Below, one piece after another: positions 1 to 8,561 of a stretch of DNA of 64,000 bases. The first letter of the stretch is position 1, and the number at the start of each line of letters is the position of its first letter. This DNA comes from Palsa-892 sp963751615 (lineage in GTDB: Bacteria > Pseudomonadota > Alphaproteobacteria > Rhizobiales > Xanthobacteraceae). The translations under genes and the position numbers were made by a program. Below the pieces are notes generated by a model. That model was not told where the DNA came from and did not search any database. It was given only the letters and a program-made list of their open reading frames with translations. The stretch lies in contig CAVVVG010000005.1 in assembly GCA_963751615.1 (NCBI GenBank), positions 1 through 64,000 on the forward strand, in the 5' to 3' direction.

Positions 1-94
1 AATCGCGACGACTGAGCGCCCTTCCACTCCTATCGACGTGTTCCCGAACTGCCTTTAACGTGGCGGTGCAACACTGTTAGGTCGGAGAATACCA

Positions 95-460
95 TTGCAA
101 TATCATCACTTGTACGCCGATGACGCGGGTGAAAGTCATTGGCGAAATGTTGAAGTTGTCCTCAAAGAGCGCACCTTTGCCCCTCCAGCACAGGGCATAC
201 TTGTCTCAGAGCCGGAGAGCGTGACAAGCATGATGTTTCTGAAGCTGCCTGCTGGATGGAATGAGCCGATTCATCCAACACCTAAAAAACAGGCACTGAT
301 CTGTCTTGTCGGTGTTGTTCGCGTAACGGCCAGTGACGCAGAAGCGCGAGAGATTGGTCCGGGCGACGTCTGGCTTATGGAAGACCTAATTGGCAAGGGC
401 CACCACACTCGTGTCACAAGCGACGAAGATTTTAAGGCGCTCATCGTTCAGTACGACTAG
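95..460 (+). CDS. Cupin-domain protein
   Basis: Small single-domain cupin of 121 residues. The start is a TTG preceded by GGAG about 8 bases upstream; no ATG lies close by. The middle of the protein carries a beta-barrel pattern: a segment with PIHPTPKKQ in the position of the first cupin motif, then ALICLVGVVRV and GPGDVWLMED, and a late histidine pair (GHHT) in the place of the second motif. The first motif is weak in metal-binding histidines, so a catalytic role is not evident. It stands alone; the gap before the next gene holds a repeat copy. Function is unknown beyond the fold. Confidence 0.75.
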   Translation: MQYHHLYADDAGESHWRNVEVVLKERTFAPPAQGILVSEPESVTSMMFLKLPAGWNEPIHPTPKKQALICLVGVVRVTASDAEAREIGPGDVWLMEDLIGKGHHTRVTSDEDFKALIVQYD

Positions 461-465
461 GCCAG

Positions 466-572
466 ATGTCCGAGATGGGTCATAAGCGGACGTGACACTC
501 TCTTATTATGATGTCCGCTTTACCCCCGAAAGCGGACATCGATCGGTGAGCCTCGCATGTCCGCTTTGTGAC
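466..572 (-). repeat. Three-hairpin repeat, copy 1 (inverted)
   Basis: Contains the three hairpins in reverse order (loop types P3, P2, P1 read on the plus strand as their complements), so the copy lies on the minus strand. It fills the gap between two convergent genes and could act as a shared 3' structure. Confidence 0.9.
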
Positions 573-599
573 AACGGCAAAAAGAAGACCCCAGCTGAA

Positions 600-977
600 T
601 TAACCGACCCATCGGCCGGCCGCATCCGCGGTGTCATCTGGCCGCGTATTGAAAGCGATTGCCGCACCCGGAGCAACCTTATGGACCGCATTGATTACCG
701 CCTCGAACACTGCAAGGCGCCGAGGTGGCAAGCGAACGCCGGCCCCGATGACGACACAGGCGTAAGATTGAGAAGTCAGTTGATTCTCTACGGCCGGGCC
801 AGCAGTCTCATCTGGCCGGATGTAGCAGACATCAGCCTCCCAACCCCGTTCTCTCATCTGCTTCAACGCAAATTCCACGCCATCGTAGACCTTCTCAGCA
901 CTCATCCCTGGCGGCAGAGCAGGATCGGAAAAATCCACAGTGTTTGGATCATAGCCCACCAGCAGGACGCGGGTCAT
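600..977 (-). CDS. Conserved hypothetical protein
   Basis: Protein of about 125 residues starting MTRVLLVGYDPNTVDFSDP. The start was moved 16 codons inside the longest open frame because this ATG has a very strong GGGAGGAGG ribosome-binding site 5-8 bases upstream. The sequence opens with a hydrophobic beta strand and a Gly-Tyr turn, has a segment on opposing residues (EKVYDGVEFALKQM), and later CVVIGAGVRLPP, a pattern of alternating strands and helices that resembles a small Rossmann-like or response-regulator-like fold. No catalytic motif is recognised. I cannot name its function; it looks like a genuine gene from its ribosome-binding site and codon-consistent fold. Confidence 0.7.
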   Translation of the reverse strand: MTRVLLVGYDPNTVDFSDPALPPGMSAEKVYDGVEFALKQMRERGWEADVCYIRPDETAGPAVENQLTSQSYACVVIGAGVRLPPRRLAVFEAVINAVHKVAPGAAIAFNTRPDDTADAAGRWVG

Positions 978-1051
978 AAGTCCTCCTCCCGGCCACACCA
1001 ATCGTCGCAGGACATCATAGCACAACGGGGAAGTGCGTCAGATGATGAGAA

Positions 1052-1123
1052 TTAGAGTGCTGTCGATACTTGCGTGAATACCGTGTTGAGATTGGTGCCG
1101 ACAGTCTGCACCGCCACATGTGC
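1052..1123 (-). pseudogene. Flp-type pilin 3' remnant
   Basis: The minus strand encodes a short tail ending in VGTNLNTVFTQVSTAL and a stop. This matches the usual C-terminus of Flp/Fap type IVb pilins (pattern VGTxLNxxFxxVSTAL). The hydrophobic N-terminal pilin helix and the GxxxxEY processing motif are absent upstream, where the sequence turns into unrelated DNA and then a repeat hairpin. It is therefore a remnant of about 23 codons. No other tad/flp pilus gene is seen in the window. Confidence 0.5.
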
Positions 1124-1200
1124 CCCCGTGAGGCTCAGGACAGGGCATCGTATTGCGTCAAACAAGCAGACTGGAACGGGTTCGGATCTGAGGACAGTCA

Positions 1201-1228
1201 ATGTCCGCTTTGGGTCATAAGCGGACAT
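1201..1228 (-). repeat. Solitary P3 hairpin of the repeat
   Basis: A perfect-arm hairpin with the P3 loop in complement orientation, without P1 or P2. It sits about 75 bases upstream of the GFA-family gene and makes an apparent MSALGHKRT reading frame that is not real coding sequence. Confidence 0.85.
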
Positions 1229-1302
1229 TGAGGGGTCATTCGCGATTTGGTATGCAAAATCATCAATGGCCACATGTTCGTCGGCGACGTGGGAGAGGTA
1301 CG

Positions 1303-1713
1303 ATGCGGCTCGAAGGTGGGTGCTATTGCGGTGCTGTGCGGTATGTTGCGGAGGGTGAGCCAGTTTTAAGAGCGCAATGCCACTGCCGCGCGTGTCAGTA
1401 CTTCTCGGGCGGCGCACCTAATTTGTTCATGCTCGCGCCAGCAGAAGGATTCGCGTACACGAAAGGCGCGCCAAAGACCTATAGGCGGCCCGATAAGGCT
1501 GACGCCGTAACGCGAGAGTTCTGCGCGGTATGCGGCACACACATGATCTCGCGGCGGCCTGGCCTGCGACCGGTGGTTCTGAAGATCGGAACGTTGGACA
1601 ATCCTTTAGTCTATGGCGGCGCGCAAAAGGCGATCTTCACGGCAGAAGGTCAGCCTTTCCATCTCATTGCGGATGGCGTGCCCGCCTTTGAAGGCCTGCC
1701 GCCGCGCCAATAG
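1303..1713 (+). CDS. GFA family zinc-binding protein
   Basis: GFA-family (glutathione-dependent formaldehyde-activating enzyme-like, CENP-V fold) protein of 136 residues. It shows the family cysteines in order: GGCYCGAVRY near the N-terminus, then CHCRAC, and FCAVCGTH further on, which bind structural and labile zinc. The open frame extends upstream into a repeat, but the family begins at MRLEGGCYCG and a GGGAGAGG ribosome-binding site lies directly before that ATG, so I start it there. Members are often annotated as aldehyde-activating proteins without direct evidence, so the substrate is unknown. It stands as a single gene between two repeat copies. Confidence 0.85.
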   Translation: MRLEGGCYCGAVRYVAEGEPVLRAQCHCRACQYFSGGAPNLFMLAPAEGFAYTKGAPKTYRRPDKADAVTREFCAVCGTHMISRRPGLRPVVLKIGTLDNPLVYGGAQKAIFTAEGQPFHLIADGVPAFEGLPPRQ

Positions 1714-1789
1714 TTCAAATCAACCCCGCCGCTGACATTGGCGCGCTGGCTATGGCGCTAGGTGAATGGCGATGAAAAGATGCGCAGCA

Positions 1790-1910
1790 ATGTCGCCTTT
1801 TGGCACAAAGCGGACATGCGAAGCTTCACCGATCAATGTCCGCTTTCGGGGGTAAAGCGGACATCATAATAAGTGAGTGTCACGTCTGCTTATGACCCAA
1901 AGCAGACATT
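1790..1910 (+). repeat. Three-hairpin repeat, copy 3 (complete)
   Basis: Complete P1-P2-P3 unit, a good type copy for the family. P1 has the loop TTGGCAC, P2 the loop CGGGGGT and P3 the loop TGACCC, all on nearly identical arms. It ends about 80 bases before the next start codon. Confidence 0.92.
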
Positions 1911-1988
1911 GTGTGCTTCGCCGGCCCCCCCTTCCGGTATCCTAGTTTGAGCCACTACGATGCCTTGTACTGAGCCTCGGGGGAGGCA

Positions 1989-3803
1989 ATGAGACGACCC
2001 GACAAAACACGCGGCGAAGCAGTCAAACCGCGACGCCATAAGACGCCAAAACGCCGCGATGCGCCAAAGACCGCACACCGTCACGGTGCCGGAGCTACCG
2101 GCAAGGAAACAAACGTCGCGCGGCTTACCCGCGAGCGTGACGAGGCGCTGGAGCAGCAGACAGCGACCTCGGAGGTGCTCAGGGTCATCTCCAACTCGCC
2201 GACCGAGCTTCAATCAGTACTAGACATGGTGGGCGAAAATGCCGCTCGTCTGTGTCATGCCAATAACGCGGTAATCTTTCGCCTGGAGGGCGACGTCCTT
2301 CGGGACGTGTCTTCATACGGGGGTATTCCAACAACAAGCCATCCCAGCCGTGGACTTTCTGCGGACCGAGACACGGTCAGTGGGCGAGCCGTATGCGATT
2401 GTCGGACAATTCATGTCCACGACCTCGCCGCAGAGGAAATCGAATACCCAGTGGGCAGCAGGCACGCGAAACACGACGGCCATCGGACCACGCTGGCAAC
2501 TCCACTGTTACGCGAAGGCACCCCCATCGGAGCAATTCTGATACGCCGCATGGAAGTCCGTCCTTTTTCGAACAAGCAGATCGCGCTGCTTGAGACCTTC
2601 GCACATCAGGCGGTGATCGCCATCGAGAACACGCGCCTACTCAATGAGCTACGCAAATCGTTGCGGCAGCAGACCGCCACCGCCGACGTACTCAAGATCA
2701 TCAGCTCTTCACCCGGTGAGCTGGAGCCAGTCTTCCAATCCATGCTGGTGAATGCAGTGCAAATTTGTGAGGCCAAGTTTGGTGTTCTGTTCCGTTGTTA
2801 CCATGATAGTGAGTTTCATGCCGCAGCTTGGGTCGGTGTCCCGCCCAAGTATGAGGAGTCTCTTCGACAACGCCGATCCTTTCGTCCGGACGCCGATGCC
2901 CCACTCGGTCGGCTATTGCATACAAAAGAGCTCGTCCACACAGCCGACGAATTGGCCGAACAGAGTCGCAGTCCTGCTGCGAAATACGGCGGCGCACGGT
3001 CTTTGATCGCCGTGCCAATGCGCAAGGAGAACGAGCTAATCGGTGCGTTCGTCATCTACCGTACCGAAGTCCGCCCATTTACCAACAAGCAGATTGAGCT
3101 GGTGACGAACTTCGCGGCCCAGGCCGTCATCGCCATCGAGAACGCGCGACTGCTCAGGGAATTGCGCGAGAGAACCTGCGAGTTGGAAGCACAGTCGCAA
3201 GAGGTTGTTAAACTAAACCAGCAACTCGAACGACGCGTCGCTGATCAGGTGGGTGAAATTGAGCGTATGGGCAGGCTGCGACGATTTCTTCCTCCTCAGG
3301 TAGCTGATTTAATTGTTGCGTCCGGGATGGAGAAGCAGCTTGAAAGTCACCGGCGGGAAATCACAGCGCTGTTCTGCGATCTACGTGGCTTCACTGGCTT
3401 CTCCGAAAGTTCGGACCCGGAAGACGTGATGTCGCTGTTGCGTGACTACCATGCGGCGATTGGTGAGATCATCATCAAATATAGCGGCACGCTTGAACGT
3501 TATGCCGGCGACGGGGTGATGGTGGTCTTCAACGATCCCGTTCCTGTCCAGAATCCGGCTCTGCAGGCCGTGCAGATGGCACTTGATATGCGCACGGCGA
3601 TTGGCGCGTTGATTGAGAAAAGGCGTCGGCTGGGACATGAGCTTGGTTTTGGCATCGGTATTGCGCACGGATTTGCGACGCTCGGCACTATTGGCTTTGA
3701 GGGACGTTTCGATTATGCCGCCATCGGAACGGTATCCAATGTCGCCTCTCGGCTTTGCGACGAAGCCAAGCCGGGGCAAATCCTGATTAGTCCCGTGTCT
3801 TGA
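1989..3803 (+). CDS. GAF-GAF adenylate/guanylate cyclase (C-terminus frameshifted)
   Basis: Cytoplasmic class III nucleotidyl cyclase of 604 residues making a cyclic nucleotide. A basic N-terminal segment (1-50) is followed by two GAF sensor domains (about 70-205 and 225-390), each preceded by a similar linker (TATSEVLRVISNSP / TATADVLKIISSSP), a coiled coil near 395-425, and the catalytic domain from about 445. Metal-binding aspartates are visible in LFCDLRGFTGF and YAGDGVMVVF. The frame stops right after GQILIS; shifting by one base in the C-run at 3792-3794 continues RVLMAVEDAVTVEP...LKGIRRPVAAYNVL to a stop at 3916, the normal family ending. So one base appears lost, removing about 40 residues after the catalytic core. 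The leader resembles that of the binding-protein gene at 15750. Confidence 0.88.
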   Translation: MRRPDKTRGEAVKPRRHKTPKRRDAPKTAHRHGAGATGKETNVARLTRERDEALEQQTATSEVLRVISNSPTELQSVLDMVGENAARLCHANNAVIFRLEGDVLRDVSSYGGIPTTSHPSRGLSADRDTVSGRAVCDCRTIHVHDLAAEEIEYPVGSRHAKHDGHRTTLATPLLREGTPIGAILIRRMEVRPFSNKQIALLETFAHQAVIAIENTRLLNELRKSLRQQTATADVLKIISSSPGELEPVFQSMLVNAVQICEAKFGVLFRCYHDSEFHAAAWVGVPPKYEESLRQRRSFRPDADAPLGRLLHTKELVHTADELAEQSRSPAAKYGGARSLIAVPMRKENELIGAFVIYRTEVRPFTNKQIELVTNFAAQAVIAIENARLLRELRERTCELEAQSQEVVKLNQQLERRVADQVGEIERMGRLRRFLPPQVADLIVASGMEKQLESHRREITALFCDLRGFTGFSESSDPEDVMSLLRDYHAAIGEIIIKYSGTLERYAGDGVMVVFNDPVPVQNPALQAVQMALDMRTAIGALIEKRRRLGHELGFGIGIAHGFATLGTIGFEGRFDYAAIGTVSNVASRLCDEAKPGQILISPVS

Positions 3804-3928
3804 TGGCAGTCGAAGATGCCGTGACCGTCGAACCGGTTGGCGATTTTACGCTCAAGGGCATCCGTCGTCCCGTGGCCGCCTACAACGTGCTCTCCCCCGT
3901 ATCATCAAAAATTTGACCGTGAACAGAA

Positions 3929-4186
3929 ATGTCCGCTTGTGGCACAAAGCGGATATGCGAGACTTACGGATCAATCTCCGCTTTCGGGGGTAAAGCAAAC
4001 ATGCCGACCCATCGCATTTCCGGGTGAATTTTTTCGTCGAGCGGGTCGGTGTAGAGATTTAAAAGCACTGACAAATTCCGGGGCGGATCTGATTACCGTG
4101 AAGGAGCGATCAATGTCCGCTGTCGGGGGTAAAGCGGACATCTTAATGAGTGAGCGTCACGTCTGCTTTTGACCCAAATCGGACCT
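3929..4186 (+). repeat. Composite repeat, copy 4 (P1-P2-B-P2-P3)
   Basis: P1 and P2 are followed by a diverged B module (phrase TGACAAATTCCGGGGCGGAT and flanks) and then a second P2 plus P3. It fills the entire 345-base gap between the cyclase and the PaiB-like gene; open frames across it are not genes. Confidence 0.9.
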
Positions 4187-4262
4187 ATTCACTTTGGTTG
4201 CTCACTTGCCCTTCACAGATGGTTCTGTTTCGGTAGACCCAATTTTATTCGGAGCCACCGAT

Positions 4263-4904
4263 ATGGTCCAGCCGAATGTTTTTCGTGTCGATGATTTGTC
4301 GCAGATGCACGCGCTGATGCGCGCCAAACCTTTTGCCACGCTGGTATCAAGTGGCTCTACGGGCCTCCATGCTACTCATCTGCCAACCGTGCTCAAGGAC
4401 GATGGACCATTTGGCGTCATCGAATGTCACCTGGCACGAGGCAATCCCCGCTGGAAGGAGTTGGCCGAAGGCAACGAAGCCTTGATGATTTTCCAAGGAC
4501 CGCATGGTTACATCACGCCGAACTGGTATCCTTCGAAACCCCAACACGGAAAAGTAGTGCCGACATGGAACTACGCGGTCGTGCACGCCTATGGTCAGCC
4601 CGAAGTGAAGCAAGATAGCGACTGGCTGCGTCAGCACGTTGCCGGGCTTACGGCTCAGCAGGAGATTAACGAGGCCAAACCATGGTCGCTGTTGGACGCG
4701 CCCGAAGAATATATCGAGATCATGTTACGTGGTATCGTAGGCTTTCGCTTTGCAATTGCACGCCTCGAAGGCAAGTGGAAGATGAGCCAAAATCGTGAGC
4801 TGAGAGACCGCGAGGGTGTCGTGAAGGGCCTAGGAAAGCGAGCAAAAGGTGATGACTTAGAAATTGCTGAGATCGTTTTACGTAATCTTCCGCGGAGCGT
4901 TTGA
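4263..4904 (+). CDS. PaiB-like FMN-binding protein
   Basis: FMN-binding split-barrel protein of the PaiB family, about 213 residues. The family N-terminus (xVQPxxFRVDDLxxMHALMRAxPFATLVSSG) is visible, which sets the start at this ATG with GGAG about 9 bases upstream rather than at the TTG 69 bases earlier. Further motifs are HLPTVL, GVIECHLARGNPRWKEL, and WNYAVVHAYG, the last being highly conserved in the family. PaiB was described in Bacillus as a negative regulator of sporulation and protease genes; in proteobacteria the role is undefined and a flavin-dependent enzyme or FMN carrier is possible. It is monocistronic between repeats. Confidence 0.88.
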   Translation: MVQPNVFRVDDLSQMHALMRAKPFATLVSSGSTGLHATHLPTVLKDDGPFGVIECHLARGNPRWKELAEGNEALMIFQGPHGYITPNWYPSKPQHGKVVPTWNYAVVHAYGQPEVKQDSDWLRQHVAGLTAQQEINEAKPWSLLDAPEEYIEIMLRGIVGFRFAIARLEGKWKMSQNRELRDREGVVKGLGKRAKGDDLEIAEIVLRNLPRSV

Positions 4905-4929
4905 AAAATCGTGGAAGAGATGCCGATCA

Positions 4930-5003
4930 ATGTCCGCTTTCGGGGGTAAAGCGGACATCGTGATTAGAGTGCACCATATCTGCTTTTGACCCAAAGCGAA
5001 CAT
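4930..5003 (+). repeat. Repeat copy 5 (P2-P3)
   Basis: P2 followed by P3 with the usual spacer of about 17 bases; P1 is absent. Lies between convergent genes. Confidence 0.88.
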
Positions 5004-5078
5004 GCCTGGTTGTGCGGATGGCAACTGGCAAATCGACCAACGGGAGTTTGATTCGACATGTACGGTGCACACAGTCAG

Positions 5079-5390
5079 TCAGCGATTTTCTGGGGGAATG
5101 CCCTTGATCCGCATCGTATGAGCTGTGATGTCCTCAAGATTATAGGACAAGTGCACTCTCGTGCCTGATGGTGGTCGCTTTGCCACTGAGAGCCCCTTAC
5201 GCCACTCAGTCGCTGGACGAATTGGTCTCGGTACAAAACCACCACCGCAATTTGGACAGACATTATGCAATTTGGTTTCAACGCAATCCGCACAGAATGT
5301 ACACTCGTACGAGCAAATGCGGGCAGCGGTCGAATTTGGCGGCAAATCTTTGTCGCAATACTCGCAGTTCGGCCGAAGTTGCAGTGCCAT
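5079..5390 (-). CDS. DUF1272 domain protein
   Basis: Small cysteine-rich protein of 103 residues matching DUF1272: MALQLRPNCEYCDKDLPP at the start, then ICSYECTFCADCVE and NVCPNCGGGFVPRPIRP. The eight or so cysteines are spaced as paired CxxC-type ligands and probably form a zinc ribbon or knuckle. The start is the ATG preceded by GGAGGCGAC; an ATG four codons upstream overlaps that ribosome-binding site and is less likely. Function of the family is unknown; a nucleic acid or protein-binding role is only a guess. Single gene, with repeats on both sides. Confidence 0.85.
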   Translation of the reverse strand: MALQLRPNCEYCDKDLPPNSTAARICSYECTFCADCVETKLHNVCPNCGGGFVPRPIRPATEWRKGLSVAKRPPSGTRVHLSYNLEDITAHTMRIKGIPPENR

Positions 5391-5486
5391 TGTCGCCTCC
5401 ATCGCCCATCGCGATCATTATAGATGGGAATGCTCGCCCTCACATGGACCCGTGGTGATTGGGCAAATGGTGAGGCGGGTCATATG

Positions 5487-5707
5487 AGCGCCGCGGGTTA
5501 CACGCGGGTTACATGCGCGAGCGTCGCTCGGAGTTCAAAGCGGCGGACCAGACCGCTCAATCGGTTCCCGAAGGGGTCGGCGCAAAGATTCGAAAGGACT
5601 GACAAATTCCGGGGCGGATCGGATTACCGTGAAGTGGTGAGCGACGGGGTAAGAGCAGACATCATGATGAGAGAGCGTCATGCCCGCTTATGGCACGGAG
5701 CGGACGT
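5487..5707 (+). repeat. Composite repeat, copy 6 (C-B-P)
   Basis: Starts with module C (tandem CGGGTTACACG / CGGGTTACATG), continues with module B and ends with a diverged P-type hairpin carrying the P1-like loop TATGGCACG. Its right edge is followed by the GGGTCTGAT leader shared with other binding-protein genes. Confidence 0.9.
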
Positions 5708-5825
5708 TGGGTCTGATTGGCCTTGGAGGGCGATTGTGCGCCATTTCTCAATCGCCGCCCGGCCGCGAAGTGCTAGACTTCAGTCATTGGAAAAGGCGTG
5801 GTTCTGAGGCTCTGGAGAGGGCTAC

Positions 5826-6803
5826 ATGAGACGCCGCAAGTTCATCACACTCCTAGGTGGCGCAGCGGCGGCATGGCCGTTTGTGGTGCGCGCGCAGCAA
5901 CCAATGCCGGTGATAGGTTTACTCAGCAGTGCATCGTCCAAAGACTACGCTCCTATGATTGTCGCGTTCCGCAAAGGCCTGAGCGAAACCGGCTATGTCG
6001 AGGGCCGGAACGTGGCGATCGAGTACCTCTGGGCGGATTACCAATACGACCGCTTGCCGGCGCTGGCGGCCGATCTGGTTCGTCGTCAAGTGGCCCTTAT
6101 TGTAGCGGCCGCCACTCCTGCGGCACTCGCGGCAAAGTCCGCGACCACAACGCTGCCTATTGTCTTTGCGATCGGGGATGATCCAGTGCGGACTGGGCTT
6201 ATCGACAGTCTCGGCCGGCCCGGCGGCAACCTCACGGGCGCAGCTCACCTTAACGTCGAACTTGCGCCAAAGCGTTTGGAACTAATGCACGAGTTGATGC
6301 CGACGACAGCGATCGCTGCGCTCCTCGTCAACCCCACCAATCCCACGGCTAAAACAGTTTTGAAAAACGTGCAGGCAGCGGCCGCCACTATGGGACTGCA
6401 ACTCCGTGTTCTGCATGCGAGCGCCGACCGGGACATGGATGTTGTGTTTACACGCTTGCCTGAAATGCAAGCCGGCGCACTTGTGATAGGTACTGATCCG
6501 TTCTTCACAAGCCATGCCGAGCAGCTCGGCGCAATGTCACTTCGCCACGCGATGCCTGCGATTTATCAATATCGCGAGTTCGTCGCGGCTGGCGGCGTGA
6601 TGAGCTACGGAGGCAGTATCACGAATTCATACTATCATGCTGGCCTCTATGCGGGTCGCATTCTAAAAGGCGAGAAGGCCGCCGATCTTCCGGTGCAGCT
6701 TTCCACGAAAGTCGAGCTGTTCTTCAACCTCAAGACTGCCAAGGCGCTTGGTCTCCCGGTGCCGCAGACGCTGCTCGCCCGCGCCGACGAGGTGATCGAA
6801 TAG
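5826..6803 (+). CDS. COG2984 ABC-type substrate-binding protein (orphan)
   Basis: Periplasmic binding protein of the COG2984 (peripla_BP, TrpX-like) family, 325 residues, full length. A twin-arginine-style signal RRRKFITLLGG runs to about residue 25 with cleavage after VRAQ. Family motifs: PVIGLLSS near 30, GLSETGYVEGRNVAIEYLWA around 55-72, PIVFAIGDDPVRTGLI near 120, SLGRPGGNLTG near 135, and the ending ARADEVIE. No permease or ATPase gene lies nearby, so it is an orphan receptor; the ligand is unknown. A repeat lies 119 bases upstream and a P1 hairpin begins 21 bases after the stop, as in all other copies of this family here. Confidence 0.92.
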   Translation: MRRRKFITLLGGAAAAWPFVVRAQQPMPVIGLLSSASSKDYAPMIVAFRKGLSETGYVEGRNVAIEYLWADYQYDRLPALAADLVRRQVALIVAAATPAALAAKSATTTLPIVFAIGDDPVRTGLIDSLGRPGGNLTGAAHLNVELAPKRLELMHELMPTTAIAALLVNPTNPTAKTVLKNVQAAAATMGLQLRVLHASADRDMDVVFTRLPEMQAGALVIGTDPFFTSHAEQLGAMSLRHAMPAIYQYREFVAAGGVMSYGGSITNSYYHAGLYAGRILKGEKAADLPVQLSTKVELFFNLKTAKALGLPVPQTLLARADEVIE

Positions 6804-6827
6804 AGATGCTGTTTACTGCACTGCATG

Positions 6828-6946
6828 AGTCCGCTGTTGGCACAACGCAGACGTGGATGAGATGCCGATCAATGTCCGCTTTTCGGGGGTAAAGCGAACA
6901 TTATAATGAGAGGGCGTCATGTCCGCTTTTGACCCAAAGCGGACAT
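6828..6946 (+). repeat. Three-hairpin repeat, copy 7 (complete)
   Basis: P1-P2-P3, directly after the binding-protein gene. P1 is slightly diverged (CAACGCAGACG right arm). Confidence 0.9.
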
Positions 6947-7004
6947 TCCACGTTGATTTTCGCTTATGTTTGCCTCAAACGAAGGAGCGGGAACATGGTT
7001 AAAC

Positions 7005-7163
7005 TTATTCAGATCGGCGCCATGCAATTGCGCTTTCGATGAGTTTCACCGCGCCACTAGGCCGGAAGGATGATTGATCGTCAGCATTCTTCGGTATTCG
7101 TTTCCTGGAACTATTTTTCTTTTTGCGGATAGGCTTGTACGGGTGGGGCGGCGCTTTTAGCAT
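7005..7163 (-). CDS. Possible small basic protein
   Basis: Open frame of 52 codons, MLKAPPHPYKPIRKKKNSSR at the start. The frame is open a few codons further up (TKRDEVLKRMLKAPPHPYKP), resembling small Lys/Pro-rich hypothetical proteins of the DEVLKRML-TPPKPHKP type that I recall from bradyrhizobia; if so the true N-terminus has lost its start codon, since a stop lies just above. No convincing ribosome-binding site is visible. It may be a remnant. The surrounding 300 bases contain nothing else I recognise. Confidence 0.3.
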   Translation of the reverse strand: MLKAPPHPYKPIRKKKNSSRKRIPKNADDQSSFRPSGAVKLIESAIAWRRSE

Positions 7164-7323
7164 CCGCTTTAGAACCTCGTCGCGTTTAGTCGATCACCCA
7201 CGGCGAAATCCGTGACAATTAAAGATTCATTTGCGTCGACTTCAACGATGTCCGATGACCGAATGAGATGAAGCGTGTCAGGGAGGCCATTTTCGCTTGT
7301 CTATGAAAGGGCGAAAGGCGCCG

Positions 7324-8436
7324 ATGTCCGAATTTGAGGTGCAGCGCCTCGGGCTCATTATGGAGCCCCAGGCGGGCAACGCGCTGGAAGCCGAAGGCGT
7401 GTCGAATCCGGCGGCTGTTCGCGGTCCAGACGGTCAGCTCTATCTCTTCCCGCGCCTTGTTGCGCAGGGCAATTATTCGCGCATCGGCATCGCCCGGGTG
7501 GTGTTCGACGCGGCCGGTGATCCAACCGGCGTCGAGCGGCTCGGCATCGCCTTGGAGCCCGAAGCCGATTACGAGCTGCTGGCCAACGGTGGAGGCTGCG
7601 AAGATCCGCGCATCACATTGGTCGAGCCGCTGCGCCATTATGTCATGACCTACACAGCGCTTTCGCGGCACGGCCCGCGTATTGCGATCGCCATTTCCGA
7701 GGATTTGTTCCATTGGCGTCGTCTTGGACTCGCCACGTTCACTCCGTATCGCGGCATCGATTTCGACAGCGTGGACGACAAGGACGCCAGCGTGTTTCCT
7801 GTTCCGATCCAAAATCCGTCAGGGCTTCCGGCGATGGCCTTGATTCACCGGCCGCTATTTCCGGGGACCCGCCCCGAAGAAACCGCGTGCCATCCGCCAT
7901 CCCGCCGCATAGATCTTCATCGGGAAAGCATCTGGATTTCCTATTGCCACATGAGCGGGAAAGGTGGTCCCAATCATCTCTGCAAGTTTGCCTCGCATCA
8001 TCGATTGGCGAGCCCCGTCGAACCCTGGGAACAACTCAAAATCGGCGGCGGTACGCCGCCAACCCTAACCCGCCACGGCTGGCTCATGGTCTATCACGGT
8101 GTGCACAAAATTACCGAGCCAGGCGCGGATAATGGCAAGCTGTGCTATTCAGCCGGCGTCATGGTGCTTTCCGAAAAACGGCCCAATTTCATCCGCTATC
8201 GTGCGGCTGATCCGGTGCTTACGCCGGCAACCGCCGAGGAACGCCGTGGAGCCGTCGACAATGTCGTTTTCCCCACAGCCGTCGATCGGCGCGACGATCT
8301 CGGCACGCCTGATCGCCTCGATATCTATTATGGAATGGCGGACAACCGCATCGGCGCGGCGCGACTCATGATTCCTGAAAATCTGACACTGCGTTCGATC
8401 GCCGACCCGGCGACAAGCACTGACGCCGTTCGATAG
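7324..8436 (+). CDS. GH130-family beta-mannoside phosphorylase or hydrolase
   Basis: Five-bladed beta-propeller glycosidase of family GH130, 370 residues. The family acts on beta-mannosides, by phosphorolysis or hydrolysis. Visible features: NPAAVRGPDGQLYLFPRLVA early, GGGCEDPRIT with the conserved acidic residue near 105, YTALSRHGPRIAIA, the DDKDASVFP block, HGWLMVYHGVH near 265, and IYYGMADNRIGAA near the end. I start at MSEFEVQRLGL, which matches the family start; an ATG seven codons and a TTG nine codons upstream are alternatives, and the TTG has the best-spaced GGGAGG. There is no sugar transporter next door, and a strong terminator follows. Substrate cannot be decided from sequence alone. 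Confidence 0.85.
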   Translation: MSEFEVQRLGLIMEPQAGNALEAEGVSNPAAVRGPDGQLYLFPRLVAQGNYSRIGIARVVFDAAGDPTGVERLGIALEPEADYELLANGGGCEDPRITLVEPLRHYVMTYTALSRHGPRIAIAISEDLFHWRRLGLATFTPYRGIDFDSVDDKDASVFPVPIQNPSGLPAMALIHRPLFPGTRPEETACHPPSRRIDLHRESIWISYCHMSGKGGPNHLCKFASHHRLASPVEPWEQLKIGGGTPPTLTRHGWLMVYHGVHKITEPGADNGKLCYSAGVMVLSEKRPNFIRYRAADPVLTPATAEERRGAVDNVVFPTAVDRRDDLGTPDRLDIYYGMADNRIGAARLMIPENLTLRSIADPATSTDAVR

Positions 8437-8485
8437 GAAATACTCGGATCAGCGCGAAAGACTGATCGTGTCCATTCTCTCAAAT

Positions 8486-8516
8486 AAAAACCCCCGACCT
8501 CAACGCCGGGGTTTTT
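8486..8516 (+). terminator. Rho-independent terminator
   Basis: Stem AAAAACCCC / GGGGTTTTT with an extra C-G closing pair around a short loop, followed by ATTA. It lies 50 bases after the GH130 stop codon. Confidence 0.85.
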
Positions 8517-8561
8517 ATTATACACTTCACGGTACACAAATTGTGGACTCAAACGAGCGGA

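Noticed and set aside
492..1055. Plus-strand open frame of 187 codons opposite the conserved hypothetical gene
   Set aside because: It begins in repeat copy 1 and reads antisense to a gene with a strong ribosome-binding site; its amino-acid sequence shows no fold or motif.
3837..4172. Open frame of 111 codons after the GAF cyclase
   Set aside because: Its first part is the out-of-frame end of the cyclase and the rest is translated repeat.
5075..5487. Several frames overlapping the DUF1272 gene on both strands
   Set aside because: The minus-strand DUF1272 frame has the family cysteine pattern and ribosome-binding site; the others are shadows.
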